From RGDT01 sp964630925 (GTDB taxonomy: Bacteria; Planctomycetota; Planctomycetia; Gemmatales; Gemmataceae): DNA of 64,000 nt. Both the position numbers and the translations under genes were made by a program. Positions 59,209 to 64,000 of the stretch are shown here, piece after piece (the stretch's first letter is position 1; every line of letters starts with the position of its first letter). The DNA lies in NCBI GenBank assembly GCA_964630925.1, contig CAZVZK010000039.1, positions 1 through 64,000 of the forward strand, in the 5' to 3' direction. The notes beneath the pieces are model-generated. The model saw only the letters and a program-made list of their open reading frames with translations. It had not been told where the DNA came from and did no database searches.

Positions 59209-59340
59209 TTGGCACGGTTGGCACCCTTGGATGGCACCCTTGAGATGGTGGGGCGTCATCGTCATCGGAAGGACGCGGGCGGCGTCGATCCCGGGGCCTC
59301 CTTGGCACCCTTGGCATTCTTGGCTCCCTTGGCACCCTTG
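59209..59340. repeat. Degenerate 9 bp tandem repeats (TTGGCACCC)
   Basis: Units of TTGGCACCC and close variants run in tandem at 59209-59226 and 59302-59337 (for example TTGGCATTC, TTGGCTCCC). They sit in the gap between two minus-strand genes and are not in a credible coding frame, though they translate as a CQG-type repeat on the minus strand. Confidence 0.6.
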
Positions 59341-59348
59341 ACGGCCCG

Positions 59349-61652
59349 TCAAGGCCCGCCGGCCAGCAGGAACACCAGGCCCTGTAGGCTCGCGCGCAGA
59401 CCGCCAAGGTCGGCCCGCGCACGCTCGTCGAACGTCTCCTCGGTCAGCCTCCCGTCGAGCTTCAGCAACACCTCCAGGGCCTTCTGTCGCTCCTTGTCCC
59501 GCCCCAACTTGCGGGCGACGGCGAAGAGCAGCCCATGGCTATCCTTCCTCGTCAGCGAGGACATTGATCGATCGGCCAGCTCCTCCACCAGCGGCAGGCA
59601 CGCCTTCAGGTCGTCCGCATCGCAGGCGTCCAGCACGTTTCGATCCATGAGCGGCAGGAGTGTCACCCCAGCCGTCGCCACGAGCACCGCCTGTTGCAGC
59701 GTGGCACTGTCGGGGGCAAAGAGGGCGGTGTCCAGGTTCTTGCCGTCGTACCGTTTCGCCGTCATGGGGAGGAGGACGCCCGCCGTCAGCCGCCCGTATT
59801 CACGCCACTTCTTCCGGGCCAGGAGCATCTGCGCCAAGAGGATGGTACGGCTGAGGCGTTCCTCGTCGTTCTTCGCGGCCTCGGCCTCCCGGCGGAAGTG
59901 GGCCTCGCCGTCCTCCGCCGCCCCCAGGCTCAGGAGGACCTCGCCCTGGTACAGGTCGCGCAGGAGCTGGCCGGACAGGGTCGCGGGGCTGGCCAGCTCC
60001 GTAAACCACTCCTCCACGCGCCGGCCGCCGAGCTGTATCTGGACGCCGATTCGGGCGGCGTTGGCGAACGACGGCGCGAACGTCTTGCGGAACCGCTCCA
60101 GCTTGACCTTCGCCTCTCCCTCGCGTTTCAGCTTCGTCAGGCAGTACGACTCGAAGAACGAGAAGTCCTCCGTGGCCGCCCGGCGCTCGCCCTCCTTGCC
60201 CACCTTGGCCTCCCCCGCCCGCGCCTGCTCGTACCAGCGCCACGCCTCGGCGTAGTCGCGTTTCAGCAGATGGTAGTGCCCGACCTGCGCCTTCTCGGCG
60301 GGGCTGACCGGCATCCACGTCAGCTCGCCGGTGGCCACGTCGATCACGGCGGCGGGGTCGCCGGGGCGGAGGGCCGACCCCAGCGCCGCCGCCAGCCAGG
60401 AGCGGTGGCTCGGCGTGAACGTGCCCCAGAAGGACAGCTTGTTGTCGGCGGGGGACCAGTGAGGGAACGTGACGCGCACGCCCGAGAGGGCCACGCGGCC
60501 CGGCGCGTCGGCGCCACCTGGGGCGAGGAAGATCTGGTCGCGCGCCAGGGGGTCTGGCACGAGCAGGAGTGCCTTCCAGCCGTCCCACTCCTTGTCGAAA
60601 TCGTGGGCGACGTAGGCGAGATGCTGGCCGTCCGCGCTCCAGCCGACGAGCTGGCGGACGGATGCCGTCTTGAGGGCGGGGCCGACCTTGCCCCCCGCCG
60701 CGACGCGGATCTCCGTGCCCTGGACCACCCCGAGACGCCCGTCCTTCGCCCAGCGCAGGTCGCGGGAGGGTTGGTCCGACTCACCCAGCCGCGTCACCGT
60801 CCGCTTCGCCAGGTCGCCGACGCTGAGCAGATGCTTCCCCTTCTGGCCCTCGTGCGAGGCGAAGGCGAACCGTCCGCCCTTCTCCCAGGCGGGGGTCGTG
60901 GCCCGCAACTGCTCGATGGTCGAGGGCAGCGCCCCGGCGGCCAGCGCCTGCGATCCGGGGACGTGCCACCAGTCACCGCCTCCGGGCTTGCCGATCCAGA
61001 TGCCCGCATCATCAGCACGCGCCCCACCCCGGACGCAGACGAGGTGTTCGTTGTCGGGCGCCCAGTCGAAGATGATCGCCGCCGAACGATGCGGGAAGGC
61101 GGGCTTCTTCGCCTTCGTGGCGAGGTCGAACACGGACACGCCATGCCCGCGGCCTTCCTCGCCGTCGAGGAAGAGGATGCGATCGCCCTTCGGGTGCCAG
61201 CGCACCGCCAGGTTGGCGGCGACGTAGCCGACGTGGTCGCACCGCGCCGAGAACAGCACTTCGGGCCTGTCACCATCCTTGTCGCCGCGGAGCCAGCAGG
61301 TGTAGACGACGGGGCGCTGCGTGTGGATGGCCCCGGCGGGATCGCTGGTGTTCGTCGCAGTGGTGGCCTGGGGGTCGCCGTCGCGGGGCTTGGCCGTGGT
61401 GAAGATCAGCCTCCTGTCGGTGGGGCTGAACAGCGGCGAGCTGGACGCCAGGGTGTCCTTCGTCGGCGTGAAGATCTTGCGGAGCGCCCCGCCCCTGTCG
61501 TCGGCGACGAAGACGCCCTCGGCCCCGTGCTGGAAGCCGACGTTCTTCCCGTCGGAGGAGAAGTTGATCTGGCGGTTCTCGCGGACGGGGGAGCAGCCGG
61601 ACGTGAGGGCCGCGATGAGCGCGGCGATGCAGCCGGCGCGATGCAGGCGCAT
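59349..61652 (-). CDS. Beta-propeller (PD40/TolB-like) lipoprotein, 767 aa
   Basis: The start at 61652 gives a lipoprotein signal (MRLHRAGCIAALIAALTSGC, lipobox Cys about residue 20), and the recognised repeats begin straight after. The N-terminal 430 residues read as PD40/WD40-like blades: SSDGKNVGFQHGAEGVFVAD, LFSPTDRRLIFTTAKPRDG, VRWHPKGDRILFLDGEEG, FDWAPDNEHLVCVRGG, VGWSADGQHLAYVAHDFD and FPHWSPADNKLSFWGTFTP. The C-terminal 300 residues are helical and TPR-like (YHLLKRDYAEAWRWYEQARA). No catalytic motif. Probably a periplasmic or surface scaffold; function unknown. Confidence 0.8.
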   Translation of the reverse strand: MRLHRAGCIAALIAALTSGCSPVRENRQINFSSDGKNVGFQHGAEGVFVADDRGGALRKIFTPTKDTLASSSPLFSPTDRRLIFTTAKPRDGDPQATTATNTSDPAGAIHTQRPVVYTCWLRGDKDGDRPEVLFSARCDHVGYVAANLAVRWHPKGDRILFLDGEEGRGHGVSVFDLATKAKKPAFPHRSAAIIFDWAPDNEHLVCVRGGARADDAGIWIGKPGGGDWWHVPGSQALAAGALPSTIEQLRATTPAWEKGGRFAFASHEGQKGKHLLSVGDLAKRTVTRLGESDQPSRDLRWAKDGRLGVVQGTEIRVAAGGKVGPALKTASVRQLVGWSADGQHLAYVAHDFDKEWDGWKALLLVPDPLARDQIFLAPGGADAPGRVALSGVRVTFPHWSPADNKLSFWGTFTPSHRSWLAAALGSALRPGDPAAVIDVATGELTWMPVSPAEKAQVGHYHLLKRDYAEAWRWYEQARAGEAKVGKEGERRAATEDFSFFESYCLTKLKREGEAKVKLERFRKTFAPSFANAARIGVQIQLGGRRVEEWFTELASPATLSGQLLRDLYQGEVLLSLGAAEDGEAHFRREAEAAKNDEERLSRTILLAQMLLARKKWREYGRLTAGVLLPMTAKRYDGKNLDTALFAPDSATLQQAVLVATAGVTLLPLMDRNVLDACDADDLKACLPLVEELADRSMSSLTRKDSHGLLFAVARKLGRDKERQKALEVLLKLDGRLTEETFDERARADLGGLRASLQGLVFLLAGGP

Positions 61653-61855
61653 GGGGGACTCCTGAGGCTCAGGTGCGGCGGAGCGAGGCGGATTTGGGAG
61701 ATCGGATTGAGGGCCCCTGGGCCCGAAGGCCGACACGTCGCGTGGCGGTTCACGTCGGGCTTCGGCCTGGCGGCCTCAACCGGGGCAGGCCCGGCCTACA
61801 AGATGTGAGCCGCGAAGCTCCGACTTATTCCCGCCCATCCGCCGAATCCACCCCA

Positions 61856-62917
61856 TCACGCCTTGAGGATCGTGTACCCCCTGTTCTCGAACGCCACGAT
61901 CTCGTCGCCGAATGCATCCGCCACCGACCCCGCCACCTCGTCCGGCAGCTTCGTCACCAGGAAGAACCGGCCTTGCGGCGTCAGCAGCTTCTTCGCCCGC
62001 TTGATGAAGAGCTGAGCCACCGCGCTGTTGGCGAAGTACGGCGGGTTGGCGATGGCCACGTCGAAGCTATCCTCCGCCGGCCCTTCCACCGTCGCCGTCG
62101 CATGCACCTCCAGCGACGTGACGCCGTTGGCCCGCGCGTTCAGGTCGGCCAGGGCCGCCGCCCGCGCGTTGCTGTCGATGAACGCGACGTGCCCGCCCGG
62201 CCCGGCCTTCTGCCACGCGAACACGCCGTTGGTGCCCACGCCGCAGCCCAGGTCCAGCACGCGGTCGCCCGGCTCGACCTCCATCACCTCGCACAGGGCC
62301 CGAGCCCCGTCGTCGAACTTGCCGTAGGAGAACGTCCCGGGCCGCGACACGAACCGGCACGGCGTCCCGTCCCCCAGGCGCGACTGGAACGTCACTTCGT
62401 GCCGACGCCGGGGCCGCTCGCCCTCGCGCTGGCACCACAGGACGCTCTTCAGGTCCTCGCTGTCGTGGGGCGGCGTGTGGACCTTGCCGAACACCTTCTT
62501 GAGCTGCGTGGGGAAGAACCCGTCGGAGTCGTACGGCGACCAGACGTAGAACGCGCCCTTGTCGGCGAGGATGTGCCACGCCTGCTCGATCATGTCGATC
62601 TTCAGCTCGCGTTCGCCGCCGCGTGGCGGCAGGTACACCGCCGACTTGAAGCCGCCGGGCAGGTCCCACAGGTCGGGGTGGACGGCCACGGTGGCGGTCC
62701 GGCCGCGCTCGGCGAGCATCTCGCGGAGGCGGCCGGCCTGGTGGTGGTCCATCTGATAGCAGACGGGCTCCAATCCGGGGCACGCGGACACGAGGTTGCA
62801 CACTTCGGCGGGCGAGCCGAGGACGACGGCGGCGGGGGCCTGCACCTTGGCGGGCAGGAACGCCGGCACCGGACGCTGGCTCAAGGGCCGCTGCTGCTTC
62901 TTCCGCCGCGTAGTCAT
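61856..62917 (-). CDS. rsmC: RsmC-like 16S rRNA methyltransferase, 353 aa
   Basis: SAM-dependent methyltransferase of the RsmC/RlmG type, which makes N2-methylguanosine in rRNA. The start at 62917 gives a basic N-terminus (MTTRRKKQQRPLSQRP). The N-terminal half is the degenerate methyltransferase-like domain of RsmC (YQMDHHQAGRLREMLAERG, GGERELKIDMIEQAWHILAD). The C-terminal catalytic half has SAM motif I (VLDLGCGVGTNGVFA) and the N-methyltransferase motif NPPYFANS, followed by LLTPQGRFFLVTK. RsmC versus RlmG cannot be settled here. Confidence 0.87.
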   Translation of the reverse strand: MTTRRKKQQRPLSQRPVPAFLPAKVQAPAAVVLGSPAEVCNLVSACPGLEPVCYQMDHHQAGRLREMLAERGRTATVAVHPDLWDLPGGFKSAVYLPPRGGERELKIDMIEQAWHILADKGAFYVWSPYDSDGFFPTQLKKVFGKVHTPPHDSEDLKSVLWCQREGERPRRRHEVTFQSRLGDGTPCRFVSRPGTFSYGKFDDGARALCEVMEVEPGDRVLDLGCGVGTNGVFAWQKAGPGGHVAFIDSNARAAALADLNARANGVTSLEVHATATVEGPAEDSFDVAIANPPYFANSAVAQLFIKRAKKLLTPQGRFFLVTKLPDEVAGSVADAFGDEIVAFENRGYTILKA

Positions 62918-62966
62918 CTGGCGCGTATTTCCTTGTCGTGGCGTAAGGCGTCGTGCCGGCTTTGTC

Positions 62967-63016
62967 GTAGAGCACGCATCCTGCGTGCTCGGGAGCACGC
63001 CGGAAGCGTGCTCTAC
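62967..63016. repeat. 50 bp double-hairpin REP-like repeat
   Basis: Outer arms GTAGAGCACGC (62967-62977) and GCGTGCTCTAC (63006-63016) are perfect inverted repeats. Inside, two small hairpins each use GAGCACGC and GCGTGCTC with loops ATCCT and CGGAA. The unit lies in the divergent gap between the rsmC-like and permease genes. Confidence 0.75.
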
Positions 63017-63087
63017 GGGGAGAGTCGGATACCAAACGATAGGCGTCCCGAGCGGCCCTGACAAGGGCCGCCCCGCCCCCCGCCCCC

Positions 63088-63093
63088 TATAAT
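63088..63093 (+). promoter_or_regulatory. Consensus -10 TATAAT before the permease gene
   Basis: Perfect TATAAT in a GC-rich context, 55 bases before the ATG at 63149. No -35 box at the right distance (CTGACA at 63058 is too far). A leader hairpin (GCCCGGCCC with GGGCCGGGC, about 63104-63126) follows. Confidence 0.4.
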
Positions 63094-63148
63094 CGCCCTT
63101 CATGCCCGGCCCGTACCGGGCCGGGCGTCCTCGGGCAACACACACAAC

Positions 63149-64000
63149 ATGAGCGACCCCGGCAAACCCGCCCCTTCGTCCAGCTCCGCCGAGGCACCCA
63201 CCACGATGAGCCGCCGCCTGATGCAGGGCGCCGGCGTCATCATCGTCAGTAGCGTGATGTTCTCCTTCATCAACTACTGGCGCACCGCCGCCGTCGTCCT
63301 GTGCGACCTCGCCAGCACCGCCTACTACATCGGGGCCATCGTCGAGCAGTCCGTCGGCCCGGCCGCCCCGTGGTTCATCCTCGCCGTCATGTGCTTCTCG
63401 TACATGGTGCGCTGGGTCTACATCGAGAGCTGCACCCTGTTCGTCCGCGGCGGCGTGTACCGCGTCGTCCGCGAGGCGATGGGGCCGCTCATGGCCAAGA
63501 TCGCCGTCTCCGCCCTCCTCTTCGACTACATCCTCACCGGGCCCATCTCCAGCGTCTCCGCCGGCCACTACCTCATCGGCCTGCTCCTCGACCTGCTGAA
63601 ACTCGGCAACATCAAAGTCGATGTCAACGACCCGAGCGTGAAACTGCTGAAGAACTGGGGCGCGGTCCTCCTCGCCTGCTCCGTCACCATCTACTTCTTC
63701 TACCAGAACCTCAAGGGCATCCACGAGTCGAGCGAGCGTGCCCTCCAGATCATGGGCCTGACCACGATCATGGGCTTCATCCTCATCGTGTGGTGCCTCA
63801 TCACCCTGGCGGTGAGGGGCCCGGCCAACGAGTTCCCCTCGCCCGTCCCCAACATCCAGCCGCGTCTCAACCCCGCCGTGGACGTGCCCGACATCGACGA
63901 GAAGACGGGCAAGCAGAAGCTCGACGAGCAGGGCCGCCCCCTGACGAAGAACCCGCAGATGGACCCCACCGGCTTCCTGCACCACTCGCAGATGGCCAAG
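63149..64000 (+). CDS. APC-superfamily amino acid permease-like protein, 5' part
   Basis: Runs off the right edge of the window with no stop, so only the first 284 codons are seen. A polar N-terminus (MSDPGKPAPSSSSAEAPTTM) precedes membrane segments: GVIIVSSVMFSFINYWRTAA, WFILAVMCFSYMVRWVYI, IAVSALLFDYILTGPISSVS, WGAVLLACSVTIYFFYQNLK and IMGLTTIMGFILIVWCLITL. RGGVYRVVREAMGPLMAK followed by DYILTGPISSVSAGHYLIG resembles the third and fourth helices of APC permeases. The soluble stretch after the fifth segment (EKTGKQKLDEQGRPLTK) is an unusual insert. Substrate unknown. Confidence 0.78.
   Translation, partial: MSDPGKPAPSSSSAEAPTTMSRRLMQGAGVIIVSSVMFSFINYWRTAAVVLCDLASTAYYIGAIVEQSVGPAAPWFILAVMCFSYMVRWVYIESCTLFVRGGVYRVVREAMGPLMAKIAVSALLFDYILTGPISSVSAGHYLIGLLLDLLKLGNIKVDVNDPSVKLLKNWGAVLLACSVTIYFFYQNLKGIHESSERALQIMGLTTIMGFILIVWCLITLAVRGPANEFPSPVPNIQPRLNPAVDVPDIDEKTGKQKLDEQGRPLTKNPQMDPTGFLHHSQMAK

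Noticed and set aside
1..64000. tRNA, rRNA and known riboswitches
   Set aside because: I scanned the intergenic gaps for tRNA-like T-loops, rRNA signatures and riboswitch cores and saw none. A covariance-model search would be more sensitive.

Overview
This 64 kb window is high-GC bacterial chromosome and looks like a planctomycete, most likely Gemmataceae. That rests on gene families rather than a marker gene: four TIGR02996 leucine-rich-repeat genes plus two decayed remnants, two ECF sigma factor/Ser-Thr kinase pairs, two large TPR-CHAT proteins, an exosortase with a PEP-CTERM substrate, and many short palindromic intergenic repeats. No rRNA, tRNA, CRISPR array, transposase, integrase or phage gene was seen.

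Layout. 0.2-3.8 kb: two unknown genes, then rfbA and ung. 3.8-8.4 kb: an ECF sigma factor and a 949-residue membrane kinase with a TPR-like tail, lying between two nearly identical 411 bp direct repeats. One repeat is the 3' end of the intact pgpH gene (7TM-HD phosphodiesterase); the other is a truncated copy of it. 8-18.7 kb: pgpH, phoH, a LolA-like protein, an RluA-type pseudouridine synthase, a lipoprotein, an SDR reductase, small unknowns, an Ldh-family dehydrogenase, an aldose epimerase and an M20 peptidase. 18.9-26 kb: a tightly coupled run of ECF sigma factor, soluble kinase and metallophosphoesterase (4-base overlaps), then obg-coaX, a shortened MnmE-like GTPase, a TIGR02996/LRR gene and a FAH-family enzyme.

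26-29.2 kb (minus strand): phhB, kdsA and a large membrane-anchored unknown. 29.3-38.4 kb: two TPR-CHAT proteins of about 1,000 residues flanking a small membrane protein, a phosphohexomutase (glmM-like) and a small zinc-ribbon protein. 38.6-42 kb: a tandem pair of TIGR02996/LRR genes and debris of related sequence. 42-44.8 kb: a secreted PQQ-type beta-propeller and a frameshifted GT87-like glycosyltransferase.

45.1-56.5 kb is the surface/secretion block: an Flp-like pilin, a PEP-CTERM protein, exosortase, an EpsI-like partner and a 1,349-residue TPR protein on the plus strand, then a minus-strand operon of secretin, OmpA/CpaD-like lipoprotein and TadD-like TPR lipoprotein. 57-64 kb: a decayed and an intact TIGR02996/LRR gene, a VOC protein, a beta-propeller lipoprotein, an RsmC-like methyltransferase and the start of an APC-type permease that runs off the window.

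The strongest leads are the repeat-flanked sigma/kinase cassette, the interleaved exosortase and Tad/Flp genes, the sigma-kinase-phosphoesterase operon, the reduced MnmE-like GTPase and two intergenic inverted-repeat elements. Functions are inferred from motifs read by eye; no database search was run.
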